Source of the DNA: Saksenaea vasiformis B4078
Taxonomy: Eukaryota > Mucoromycota > Mucoromycetes > Mucorales > Saksenaeaceae
NCBI GenBank assembly: GCA_000697055.1
Contig: JNDT01001930.1
Location: 1 to 64,000, forward strand
Direction: 5' to 3'
Length of the DNA: 64,000 nucleotides
The translations under genes were made by a program, and so were the position numbers. Below, piece by piece: positions 47,168-57,431 of the stretch. The notes beneath the pieces are model-generated. The model did not search any database. It worked only from the letters and a program-made list of their open reading frames with translations, and was not told the DNA's origin. Numbering within the stretch: position 1 is the stretch's first letter; the number at the start of each line of letters is the position of its first letter.

Positions 47168-47499
47168 CTTTATTACACTCACCTAATATATCTTGCCATC
47201 CAAAAATTCATACATTACTCACACCAGCTGTTATATGTTCGCGTCGAATGTTAAAGTAATGGTTTTACTGAATTTTTTCCAATCACTCTGCGCTATTTTT
47301 GAACTGTTTGGCATCAGCTCTAGATAAAATCTTCGTCGGATGTAGTCCTTTTTACGTACTGTGCTCTTGAATCTTGCGTGCGAAGCAGACTTTTATGCAT
47401 TAACTCCAGTGCGTTATGCTGGTGTATCATTAGCTTACCGTTCTGATTTATTGGTCCCAGTGTTCAATTGCGACATAGGTTTAGATAATGATGCGTGAT
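47168..47499. other. 3' flank of HUS1 with a possible decayed minus-strand coding segment
   Basis: On the minus strand (about 47345-47230) a frame reads RRRFYLELMPNSSK. It is similar in sequence to the minus strand near 49910-49870 (SKRRVHLEVTPNNFK), suggesting two relics of the same ancestral sequence. No product recognised. Confidence 0.3.
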
Positions 47500-47955
47500 G
47501 CGTATTTTAAAGAGATATATTAAGACTTTTTCTTTCTTCGGCTCTGCTCCTTTTACCATCCCTGGTGTGTACTTTTGATGGAATGCACATCCAGGATTAC
47601 TCATGTTTATTTTGTCTGCCATTTAACCTGCAAAGCCTCTCTTCCGAATTGTCTCGGCTGTGATGGCTCCCTTGACTGTCCTTAAAGTAAGCGAATGCTG
47701 TCGGGCAGTCAATGTCATTCATCTTCTGCAGTAGACGGCGCATGCTGTATCGCTTCAAGTCCTCTACGGTGCGTAATCCTTTTGTCACTGACCCGACTTT
47801 CCAATTTCTCCTCTCGCCGACCCACCGGATATTGTGCGGAACCGGCTACTGCCGTTAGTAGTATTACCCGTTGGAATAAGTAAAATGATATCCGAGTTGT
47901 GTTCCATTTACTAACTATGAATCAGGTGTTACATGATCCCCGAGATTTTTGTCGC
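47500..47955 (-). repeat. diverged copy of the dispersed repeat
   Basis: Collinear blocks: TTCGGCTCTGCTCC, CATCCCTG|GTGTGTAC, CATTTAACCTGCAAAGCCTC, CCGAATTGTCTCGGCTGTGA, ATCGCTTCAAGTCCTCTACG, AATAAGTAAAATGATATCC and CATTTACTAACTATGAATC. The second exon-like block has lost its ATG and the donor of the first intron is GGTGTGTAC. Ends are eroded. Confidence 0.7.
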
Positions 47956-48561
47956 GGTCGGTGATTGCTATGCCATTTTTTTTACTAGACTTCTGAAGCT
48001 TGCTGGGACTCTGACCTCTTCGCAAATATGGATATATGACAGATCATGAGGAATAGACGTAATTTTTAATAGGACAGCATAACGAAAATTTACATCTTTT
48101 AAATGGTTGATACTTGGTTGTCATCTTAGCTCAAACCGAAAGAACGCTCCAAAGCTTTACCAGGGCGCAACGGCGCACTTTGACTGGTGTGGCGGTGAAT
48201 AAAGGAAGATTTTCGATACCTTCCAATTCTGTTTTGATAGCCATAAAAATCTTAATCTATCTATCAAAAAAATATGAGTAATCTTTTATACACAACACCA
48301 GTATGTACCGGAGTCATTTTGAAGAAAACGGAATCAAATAAATGATGATGATCCATGCGAACGCAATACATGTTCCGCACTGATGCAAAGGAGATCATGT
48401 TCTTCGCTTAGAGAGTTCATCGCTTGTCAACCCGATCCTAATTGACATCGGTGAAAAGCCATATTTAGCTGATATTTGTAATAGGAATTATTTGGCAACC
48501 TTGTTGAGATTCTTATGCATCTCTCATCATCTGTGCCATTTCATAGTCGTTATGTTTGAGT
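47956..48561. other. intergenic between repeat copies, nothing recognised
   Basis: No long open frame and no repeat-family block; AT-rich. Confidence 0.35.
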
Positions 48562-49352
48562 TACTATTTATTGAACGAATTTTTACGCTACTCTAAACAA
48601 ATTATGCGTCCTTGAAGCGCAAGATTGCGCTGAGAGAGAAATAAAATGTGCGATCATTAGTTAATGAATTGGCAAACAAATCATTCGTTTACTTACATCA
48701 ACTTGACCCTTAGTGGACCGCATAATCTATTGGAGCAGCATAAAAGATTGTTCACGGTTAGTAAATGGACGATATTTTAATGTCATTTTACTTACCCCGA
48801 AGGTAGGCTCGCATAATCACGGAGGTCTGCCCCGCACTCCGGCCGGGTGGGAGCGACATTGGGGAGAAACTGGTGTGGCTGCTAGTGGCTGCTGCACTGC
48901 AGAGGACTTGAAGCGATGCAGCATCCAGCAATCTATTGTACAAGATGATTGACGCTGAACGCGACAATATTTATTTTACTTACTTGAGTGATGGGTAAAA
49001 ACGCCACCACAGCCGTAACGGTTAGAGACAGGCGGTCATGCAGGCTAAACAATAGATAAAAAGGCATGAATGATCCTGTACATGACAAAGAATTGACACT
49101 CTTACCAGGACGTTTTTGGAAGAACAGAGCGAAAGAAAAAAGGAATTCATGCGTCCCTCAATACTGTCACTTTAAGGTTCCGATTGGTGCGTCGAGGAAC
49201 CTATTACGATGGATTAGTGCAATACACGTTTGATTTAGAAGTAAAGATGTCTGTTTTCCCGCGCAAAGATATACTGCTCCTCACCGCAGGATTGAGATGG
49301 TGTCAACGCAAGGTATTATTGGGTGACGCAAATGTGTATTCAAAATTCAGTA
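48562..49352 (+). mobile_element. full copy of the dispersed repeat family (plus orientation)
   Basis: From TACTATTTATTGAACG to ATTCAAAATTCAGTA. Contains TTTTTACGCTACTC, GTGGACCGCATAATCTATT, TTCACGGTTAGTAAATGGA, CTTACCCCGAAGG, GCAGAGGACTTGAAGCGATGC, CAGGCGGTCATGCAGGC and CACTCTTACCAGGACGTTT followed by a short purine run. It belongs to the subfamily of the 39, 50 and 51.5 kb copies. Confidence 0.8.
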
Positions 49353-49355
49353 TTC

Positions 49356-49850
49356 TTAGTTGGAGTTGAAGGCTGTGCCTGTATTCCGCATGGACCTGCA
49401 CCTAGACGCGACTCGCGCAAAACTTTCAAGGAAACGAACTGCACGAATACTTATCATAAAAACTGCTTGGTAGAAAAGCGATTTAGCGGAAATTAGATTA
49501 TACATAATTCTGAATGCCTCCATTTTGTATACTACATGGTGCTCACCACATCTCAGTTCAAAGGTAAGATTGTCCCACTGCATAAGTAAGAGTCGTCCCT
49601 TTGCTCCTCCCTTTACAGCGCCTGCAATGGCCTCGTTCAGTTCTACGTTACGAATTGGTCAAATGCAGCATATCACATCGTGGAATTCATCTTCCACACG
49701 GCCTGGAGAAGCCTCAAACTCCGACCTCTTCAAAAGTGCCAACATGAGCATCGCCTTAGCTCTCTCATGCCTTGCATATTCCTTTCCTTTTTTATGCACG
49801 CAGTCAACCAATAGACTGAAACGGAGCAAGATTGTTTTTACAAGACCTTC
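49356..49850 (-). pseudogene. 165-codon frame of unknown family interrupted by one TGA
   Basis: The minus strand from 49850 to 49356 is a single frame broken only at 49661-49659 (TGA). Before it: LLRFSLLVDCVHKKGK and AMLMLALLKRSEF; after it: VELNEAIAGAVKGGAKG and MQWDNLTFELRCG. Composition on both sides is protein-like. An acceptor-like CATAG precedes the frame, so it may be an internal exon of a dead gene. A CGA-to-TGA change would explain the stop. No family recognised; no start codon found. A further minus-strand segment just upstream (about 49910-49870) resembles one at 47.3 kb. Confidence 0.33.
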
Positions 49851-50179
49851 CTATGATTCTGCGTCTATTTGAAATTATTTGGCGTCACCTCCAGATGAAC
49901 TCTGCGCTTTGAAGTATGTAACTTTACATTTATACATTGAACAGTTCATACTTGCATAACTGGAGTTTATGTTAGAGTAGTTGCATTTTTACAGTAATGG
50001 GTTTCTTAGTATCCTATTGGTAAGAATGTTTTGAGAAAGGAAAATGTCCCGCCTAGAACGGTACGTCTTTTTGACGTTGAGATGATTTATTGCATCAGTG
50101 ACAGGTTCTCTATACCTTATCGCGAGGCATACAAATGTTTCAAGACGAGGTTCTCATGATAATAATCCGTATTTAAAAG

Positions 50180-50711
50180 GCCCATGAATCTTCTATTTGT
50201 TCCTCGGCTCTGTTTCTTTCTAACGTCCAGGTAAAAATGTCAATCCACCACACCTACAAGGCTATTCATGTTTTCTGCCTACATGTCCTCTGTCCCGAAC
50301 CTCCTTGGCTGTGCGTGTAACTTTGTTCACCACCTAAGTAAGTAAGTGTTTTCCTACTCAACGTCACTCATTTTTTCGTGATAGATCACCAGACGCTGCA
50401 TCGCTTCAAGCCCTCTGCAGACCATCTCACAGTCGGCCACTTCCAGACGCCAACCGCCTCTCTTCGCCCGTCCCCACCGCTTCAGGTGCGGGGCTGGGTC
50501 CCCACGTAATTGTGGGATCACCCCTTCTGGGCGTAAGTGAAATGGTATCAAATTATTATAGCATTTACTAACCAGGAATTATTTTCTATGCTGCTGGAAT
50601 AAATTTTGCGGTCGCTGGAGAGACCAGGTTTCATGTAAGGTGATTAACGTTCTACTCTTCAGAGACGCAAGATTTATTCAGAGTAGCGTAAAAAATAATT
50701 CAATAAGCAGT
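50180..50711 (-). mobile_element. copy of the dispersed repeat family (minus orientation)
   Basis: Starts within TCCTCGGCTCTGTTTCTTTC and ends ATTCAATAAGCAGTATA. Splice-like words are ACGTCCAG|GTAAAAATG, CACCTAA|GTAAGTAAG, GTGATAG|ATCACCAG, TTCTGGGC|GTAAGTG and CATTTACTAACC. The terminal hairpin arm is intact (GAGACGCAAGATTTATTCAG, AGTAGCGTAAAAAAT). Confidence 0.78.
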
Positions 50712-50903
50712 ATAGCGTCGAACTGCTTATGGCAGCAACGAAAAGCATTGAATATCGCCTTGATGCATCAGTATCTGATTTAATGCATTGTGGCGCTACC
50801 TGTGTCTGCATGCGTTGAACTTTAACCAGTTCTGCTCAAGATTAATTTTTACTTTGCATGATAACGTGAGCTTATCGTTCATGCTATGGTAAAATATGAA
50901 ATA

Positions 50904-50935
50904 TACTGTTTATTAACAAACTTTTACTCTCGCGA
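50904..50935 (+). repeat. left-end scrap of the dispersed repeat
   Basis: TACTGTTTATTAACAAACTTTTAC matches the first 25 bases of the element, then similarity stops. Confidence 0.5.
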
Positions 50936-51477
50936 CTTAGCCGCTCCCACGCCATCTTTTGCCTGCAAGCTCATCGCCGCTTCAGCATTTCCGTGGTAAT
51001 CCTCGACCCGATCTGATTTGTCCTGAATCAACTCCCCACCCGCCAACCGCGCAAATCCAGCTAACGACAATACTGCCAAACTACGTGACCCATCGCTTCT
51101 GACATCCTCAAGTCCATTGACCGCCTTACACGTTCACCAGACCAATTCACCGAGGATCAGCTTGGCCCATCCATAGCTACCACTGACCTCCTCCAATGGC
51201 TTATGCCTCCCCCTCCCTCTCTACCTATCACTTGATCCCGCTGCCATATTTTCGCTTTTCTTCATCTTACGTTTTCCTTCCCACTGCTATCCCTCGCGTC
51301 TACCTCACCCGAACAGATCCTTCTATCCTTCCTCCCCCCCTCCCTCTATAGATCTTTCTCCTTCGCTTTTACCTTTTTTTCCCTTTGCTACAAAGGTTTC
51401 TTTTCCATTCATTTTCTTCCAGCCTGGGCTAGAGCGGACATGCTTAGTTAGCGACGCGTTCACAGTCATTAAAAATT
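50936..51477. other. C- and pyrimidine-rich insert of unlike composition
   Basis: This stretch is clearly richer in C than its surroundings, with CCTCCCCCTCCCTC and similar runs (51205-51360). A plus-strand frame (about 51095-51240) reads SDILKSIDRLTRSPDQF and ends ...PPPPSLPIT. It could be a fragment of a gene or element inserted between two repeat ends. Nothing is recognisable enough to name. Confidence 0.35.
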
Positions 51478-52035
51478 AAATAAAGTTTTGATCAAGTTTT
51501 TACGCTAACCTATACAAATGTTGCGTCCATGAGGAGCCACCTTTACGCTAAGAAAAGAATCAAGTATGCGCTCGCTAATACATAAGTTGGCAGTAAATTC
51601 ATACACCGCTTACATTACCGCGGCCCCTCGATGGACGTGAAATTTATATAGACTAGCGTAAAGATTTGTTCATGGTTGGTAAATGCAATAATACTTGGAC
51701 GTTAGTTTACTTATCTCCGAAGAGAAGAGTATTTCCATGAAGGTCATGGCAGCCGCGCATCGCATCGCAATGGGTGGGGGTGGGAGAAGGGAGAAGATTG
51801 ACTTCATTGAGCGGCCAATTGTAGCGCACTGCAGAGGACTTGAAGCGATTCAACGTCCAGCGATATATTGTACAAGATGAGTGATGCTGAGTGCGACAAC
51901 ATTCATTTTACTTGCTTAAGTGATGGGTAAAAACGCCACCACAGCCGAGACGGTTCGGGACAGAGGTCATACAGACTAAACAATACATCACAAGACATGA
52001 GTGATCCTGGATGCGTATCTCATTAAAAGTACATA
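51478..52035 (+). mobile_element. copy of the dispersed repeat family (plus orientation)
   Basis: Blocks: TTTTTACGCTAACC, GTTGCGTCCATGAGGAGCCA, GATGGACGTGAAATTTATAT, TTCATGGTTGGTAAATG, CTTATCTCCGAAG, GCAGAGGACTTGAAGCGATTC and GACGGTTCGGGACAGAGGTC. The right part (exon-1 side) is missing after about 52035. Confidence 0.75.
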
Positions 52036-52383
52036 GATTGAAATGATTGCCGCTGTACAATAGTACAGATGTTTCTAACCAGAAACATTCGTTTTATTTG
52101 GAAAAGGTCTCTTGAAAGAGATGGTGTGTGATGCGCGAATGCACAGCACTCACTCAACTTTCGGACATTCTGAGAGACATGACCATCCTCCTATAATGAT
52201 CTTCCGCTTTGTATATAATGGAATCAATATTTAAAAAGTATATACGAGAAAGGTTATTATTAACAAAACTTTAGAAAACTGAAGCTAATGTAAAGGTGCA
52301 GACTTTAAGAATTAATACAGTTAACTCAGTTCCAAAGTATTTACTGAGTCTACATTTCGAGAAGTTATATCACAGCGGTTAAA

Positions 52384-52710
52384 TCTACAAACCGGCTTCG
52401 GCCGTATTCCAACCACATCTTACCTTCGTCAGGGTGCGAGGCAGGCCCTTACCAAGGGGTAGGACTGCCGTCCGGAGTAAGTAAAAAGGCATCAACGTAT
52501 CTTCCATTTACTAACCATAAACGAAACCTTCACGGTGCTTTAATAAAGTCTGCGTCCATCGAGAGATTAAGTTGATATAAGTATTGTACGATTTTGTCTC
52601 CATTGGCGTAATAATGACAATGTATTCAACCCCCTCCTTCACGCAAGCTTAGCTCTTTATAGACGCATAAGTTATGTAGCGTAGTCTAAAAGTGGTCCAA
52701 TAAACAGTAA
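52384..52710 (-). repeat. partial copy of the dispersed repeat (3' part)
   Basis: ACCAAGGGGTAGGACT, AGTAAGTAAAAAGGC, CCATTTACTAACCATAAACG, GTCTGCGTCCATCGAGAGA and the end GGTCCAATAAACAGTA. Only the intron-3 side and terminus remain. Confidence 0.65.
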
Positions 52711-52870
52711 AACCTATCATAGACAAGCGCTTTGCTGATAGACGGACAGTGACGACACGGATCATATGTTAGACAAAGGTGATAAATCGGCTCCCCATGC
52801 TGTCCAGTTCTGAAGATATGGTATCGCGAATTTCTTTTCTCTTCTCTATCTTGCAGTGTGAATATCAGAG

Positions 52871-53180
52871 ATGCCGCGGGGAAAAAGGCGACGAGTGCAG
52901 TACGACAACATACGGCAAGCATTGAACCCTATTCGGGTGGATACGGTTGAAGACGTAAGGCATGCGCTTGCGACCGAGTTCCATAGCTTTATAATAGCAA
53001 AAATCCGAGAAGAACAAAGAGCGTACGATAGAGAGTCGGAGGAAAGCAACAAGCCGTTTTGAGAGGATCATGAGATAGCGGACAAAGCACTGCGTCGTCT
53101 GTACGAAGGTTTATTACAAAAGAAAAGGGTACCGATAGGACTTCTCGCACCTGGCATAGGTCAGGACGAAGCTTCGGCTG
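52871..53180 (+). pseudogene. small basic protein frame interrupted by one in-frame TGA
   Basis: ATG at 52871 starts a frame (MPRGKRRRVQYDNIRQAL...EEQRAYDRESEE). It meets TGA at 53060-53062 and then continues open in the same frame (EDHEIADKALRRLYEGLL, KKRVPIGLLAPGIGQDE) to a good donor (GGCTG|GTAAGT at 53181). A CGA-to-TGA transition would give KPF-R-EDHE and is the simplest explanation. About 103 codons; helical, charged; no domain recognised. If the stop is real, a 63-aa protein would remain. No convincing second exon was found before the repeat at 53.5 kb. Confidence 0.4.
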
Positions 53181-53523
53181 GTAAGTTCATCTTAATTTTC
53201 TTCATCCAATATCGTTCCTAACGACTAAATTGTTTTGATACGCCTTCAGTATTATGACGCCTGAACTCATTGTCCACTAAAAGTGCTGTGTTATAAACTT
53301 GGTTTTGAAAATGTAGACAATTGAGAAGTATCGTGAGAGTCGTGTTTATTTAGAAATTGTGATGGGTCAATATTTATAACTTCGGATAAAACGTCTTCCC
53401 TTTGTGACTATATTATGGACTCCGATTGATAGCTGTAATTCATTGACCCTGCTCTTATAGCATGTAATTGAGAAAGTATATAAGTAGAGAGTAGCCTCTC
53501 ATTACCATTGTTGGTTTACCACA
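53181..53523. other. intergenic, possible intron and 3' remnant of the 52.9 kb frame
   Basis: AT-rich; begins with a canonical donor and contains an acceptor-like CCTTCAG near 53250, but the following sequence has stops in the required phase. Confidence 0.3.
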
Positions 53524-54483
53524 TACTGGATTTTGAGCGAGCAGTTGCATCAAATAAATATCACGTTACATCCAAGTCAAATAAGTTTTCCGCTAGAAGG
53601 CGATACACTTTGGTGCTGAGAAGTGGTCCATTTCGCGTTAATCTCACGAATAGTTCGCGCCTGGATGACCAGAGTCTTGCATTGGGATGCTTCAGCGATG
53701 GGATTTCGGCGTCCTTCCGGAAGCAGTAAAAATGTCTCAAGATAAGGAAAATGTCCCATCGAGGCAAAAAATAGTTGTTGCATTAAATTGCTTCAGTGGT
53801 GGTTTTTCAGTATTAAACTGGAAGCAGCAAAAATATCTCGAGGTAAGAACAGGTTTTATCCAAAATGCTCCATATTTAAAGGCTCGCATGAACCATTTTT
53901 AAATTCTTTGGCTCTGTTTTCAAAAAGGCATCCCCGGTAAGGATGTCAATTTACATACGTACAGAATTATTCATGTTTTTATGTGTATTCTTTAGCCTGC
54001 ATGACCTCTGTCTCGAATCACCTTGGCTGTGGTGTAGCCCCTTGTACACCACCAGGTAAGCAAGTATTATCGCAAACTGGGTTATCCAACTTCCCCAACA
54101 GAACCTCGCCAGACGTTGCATCGCTTTAAGTCCTCTGCACGACGTCAAAACCCAAAGTGGCATAAACGCCACTATGATCTCCTCTCTGCCGCCCCCATCG
54201 CGTTAGATGCGGGGCAGGCTGCTGCCATTGGGTAGCTATGCTCTTGGGGGTAAGTGATTGACATCAAACAAATTCCATTTACTACCCCGTGAATGATTCT
54301 TTAATCTGCTCCAATAATTTTTGGTTCCGTCTGGGGACCAAGTTCCTGTAAGTAGGGTATTATTTTTATTGCCAGTTTGTATACTGATAACCGCATATTT
54401 CATCTTTCCTTAGCGCAAACCCGGCTCTTAATGGACGCAAAATTTACATGAGTAATGTACAAAATCTTTCAATAAACATTATG
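53524..54483 (-). mobile_element. full copy of the dispersed repeat family (minus orientation)
   Basis: From TACTGGATTTTGAGCG to TTCAATAAACATTATG. It is a close relative of the 19.4 kb copy, sharing tandem units (53680-53850) and exon-like blocks. Splice-like layout on the plus strand: intron 1 53937-53995 (CCCCG|GTAAGG to TTCTTTAG|CCTGC), intron 2 54056-54101 (CACCAG|GTAAGC to CAACAG|AACC), intron 3 54250-54415 (GGGG|GTAAGTG to TCCTTAG|CGCAAAC). The ATG frame after intron 1 (TSVSNHLGCG) runs to a short stop. Confidence 0.85.
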
Positions 54484-54829
54484 CAAGTCGTTATCACTTG
54501 AACTAATGGAGAAGCCACATCTCTTAGCGGGGACATGTTGGACAATCTGGACTGGAACGTGCCCAGTCTCGGTAACAGCCGGTTCGCCACATCTTCTCTT
54601 TTGGGATACTTTAAAGATTTTCCGAGACTACTGTGGTCTTACTGTTCAAAAACAGAAACAAAAAAAGAACAATCAGAAATACGTCCATGCTCATCCGAGA
54701 CTGACCAAAAACTGCTTATTCCCAAATTACTGTTTGTTACAGGTCGATCAAGGGGCTGGTCTTTGCGTAATACGCCCTTATCGATACGGTTCTTCCCGCA
54801 CAGGATTTGAAATAACTAGAATCTTTGAT
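54484..54829. other. between repeat copies; 119-codon frame of unknown value
   Basis: A plus-strand ATG frame (54506-54865) runs into the next repeat fragment. Its composition is mixed, with a Lys-rich low-complexity segment in the middle (54650-54680). A donor-like TCTCG|GTAACAG occurs early. No family recognised; probably not a gene. Confidence 0.25.
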
Positions 54830-55026
54830 AGACATTTGCGTCATCCAACTGTTGCTTTGTGTTGACAACACTGTTCTCGTGCGACGGGAGCATACAAGTC
54901 CCTTTCTGCTGCTGGAGCAATCTTGGTGCTAATGACTGCATTTCAGTTCCTTTCTTAGTGCAACGCTGGTCTTTCGTGGACACGAGATTTATAGAGGTAG
55001 ATTAAAAGTTGGTTCAATAATCAGTA
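54830..55026 (-). repeat. internally deleted copy of the dispersed repeat
   Basis: The entry side (GACATTTGCGTCATCCAACT, as in the 38.8 kb copy) is joined after about 100 bp to the terminus (CCTTTCTTAG|TGCAACGC, GTGGACACGAGATTTATAG, GGTTCAATAATCAGTA). All central blocks are missing. Confidence 0.6.
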
Positions 55027-57152
55027 TTAAGATTGTGCTCATAAATGGCAGCTCATTTTTGTGTCTTTCTTGCGGATAGTGACAAGAACTAGTTCGAAAC
55101 AACATGCTGGGTAATGGTAGTGCGGTTTTTATTTCCGCATGTGACGAAAAAATGCGATCTGAAGACCCAGGTAGATGGTAGCATCCAGCCCACTTTCGTT
55201 AACGAGTGCAGTGACAGAAGACAAACGTAGCTCTGGTCATCCATCGAAGCCAAGCACTTTCTGTTTCGTATCTGCTCAAGGCAGACAAATACCCTGGCAG
55301 AATGGTTACTCTTGTACCAAAGATACCTTCCCCTTCGTACATAAGTTAAACCTATGGCGAATCAGGAAGAAATTTGCGAGGTGCTAGATAAGTTAGCTAC
55401 GGACCTTTCAACCAATGTATATGTGCTTTAAAGCTTGCAAAAAGAGCTGATCTATAATTTGCCACTTGAGAACAAGATGTACGCCGACACGGCGTTCCAC
55501 CGCCGATTAGGCTAAGTGCATATTTGGGAGGTATCTCCATTGCTTTATCTTGTCTAAGGTTTTATAAAAGGTCATATAAAGTATGCAAATGATGTGCAAG
55601 GAAATCAAAGACCCATGTCCACTAGCATTCTCTCGCTCAAAACTTTCCTTTATATGATGTGCCCAACGTTGCCGATAAAATGCACGCTTTTTTGTTAACA
55701 CGCCGGACGAAATCAGTAGCTGCGAAGGTCCCTTTCATGCAAACACCATCCGTTTTTGAAATTCTGCGGGCTCACAGTATCTGTAGCTATATTGTTGTTT
55801 GTGGCAGTTATTGTACCTCTGATGACGAGTTGCATAATCCAGTAAAGGAAGTTTTGCATGAAACACGGATTTGACAAACAACTGCGTTACTGTTACACGG
55901 AATACTCCTCAACTACCTCCAAATTGTTCACGATACTTACCTACTACAACTGTATCTAATGTGTACCTCCTGATATATATCTCTTAACTAGAACTTCCTC
56001 AGCTGGTACACTTCTTCAAGCTCATGGTCCAATACGCAGTATGTGTCAAAGTTGTCATTTCTCAGTCATCGGTTCTTCTTTGATTTTACAGACGTTGTTC
56101 TGCTCCGTGCTCTCGTATGCTGTCATCATTCACACCTTTATCAACTACAGGCAAAATAATAAAATTCGTAATAGGTTACACATCCTTTGTCTCCAACGGA
56201 ATGCCCATTTGATCACTAGTTCCATCTTTTTGCCGTGACGCTGTATACAAGCTGCCCTTTGTTGGTGCTTATCAATACGCCCGATGCGCCATATCTCGTC
56301 CAACATTTTGAAATTGCCCATTGTTACTAACCCATGCTGCATGTGATGAATCAATGGTTACTCATCCTGAAGACTCTATTCACAGCAATGACTAATAACG
56401 TCTGGCTTTTTCGTAGCAAAAGCGACTGCTGCACCAGAATAGCCCACGATGACACAGATATGAACCAGCTAAGGGAGTATAACGAACATGGGACATTGTC
56501 CGTTTGCGGTAAAAACAGAAACCCAAAACCACGGTTACAAATTTCTTAAAAAGCCAGAACCAGAGGACAACTACGATATCGTCGAGACAATTAACAGCGG
56601 TACATTTCCTAACTTGAAACTGCAAGCTGCGGAAGCACAGGGATATATGTTGTTCCACAAAAGTTTTCATGTTTGCGCCGTTTGAGGCATGCAAATTTAG
56701 CAAGACGCTATTCGTCATAAGCAAAAGGTAACTTTATGAACACAGTTCAGAGAGGCATGAAGAAGAGACCGGATTTTTGATGCAGCATCCATGTGGGAGG
56801 GGGAAACATTCTGCTATGCCAAACTCCGCTCATGCTTTGCATCGCAGAATGTGGACCCGGATCTTCTTCATTCAAAGCCTGTCATACACTATGAGTGTAA
56901 CAGCGGATTGCTCTGCCACAATCGGCTTTGGGGCGGAAAAAAAATTTCGTTCTTGTACCCCACATCAAATTGTAAGACTTTCAAACCGACGGCCTTATTC
57001 CAGGACAAAGGTTACATTAAAACTTGACAAGATCAATATAAGAAATACGGTCTAAACATGCATACTAGAAGAAAAAAAGAAAAATATACAGAATGTTAAG
57101 TGGATATAGACATGTACAAAGGGTATAAGAAAATAAGGAATCTTGGATGAGA
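55027..57152. other. 2.1-kb region with broken, unassigned frames
   Basis: Several plus-strand frames look protein-like but do not join. From 56488: CPFAVKTETQNHGYKFLKK and EPEDNYDIVETINSG. Then, one frame over, FAPFEACKFSKTLFVISK leads to FDAASMWEGETFCYAKL and CNSGLLCHNRLW, ending with a stop at about 57027. A single-base shift near 56660 would connect the two parts. A minus-strand ATG frame at 56354-56145 (MLDEIWRIGRIDKHQQ) is another candidate. I do not recognise any of these and cannot prove a gene. Confidence 0.3.
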
Positions 57153-57431
57153 TCAGCATAGCACACGATTGACCTCTGTGATGGCCACTTCTCGATGATG
57201 ATGTTGACTACAGCTTGTAGTTGGTTCGATGGGCGTTGTAGGTTGGAAGTCTTCAAAAGCTGGAAAAGAGAAATACATGTCCTCAAAAGGACTATGTCGC
57301 GAGGTTGATTTGATACTATGGTTATCCGCATTGGATCGTGCCGTCCTGACTGCGGGAGACACCAAGAGCAGGAATTGCTTAACAAAAGCGTGAAGCGAGT
57401 TACGGCGAGAATCGGTATGCTTGTGAACCAT
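57153..57431 (-). CDS. hypothetical 92-aa protein
   Basis: A single-exon frame with ATG at 57431 in good context (ATCATGG) and an AT-rich flank with a TATA-like word about 60 bp upstream. The product is Ser/His/Thr-rich with a short hydrophobic N-terminal part (FVKQFLLLVSPAV) and an aromatic/acidic middle (FEDMYFSFPAFEDF). I do not know the family. Its isolation and composition make it plausible but unproven. Confidence 0.35.
   Translation of the reverse strand: MVHKHTDSRRNSLHAFVKQFLLLVSPAVRTARSNADNHSIKSTSRHSPFEDMYFSFPAFEDFQPTTPIEPTTSCSQHHHREVAITEVNRVLC

Noticed and set aside
49659..49661. UGA read as an amino acid (selenocysteine or tryptophan) in the 49.4-49.9 and 52.9-53.2 kb frames
   Set aside because: No SECIS-like structure recognised, no sign of a mitochondrial code, and both stops are one transition from CGA in repeat-rich DNA; decay is simpler.
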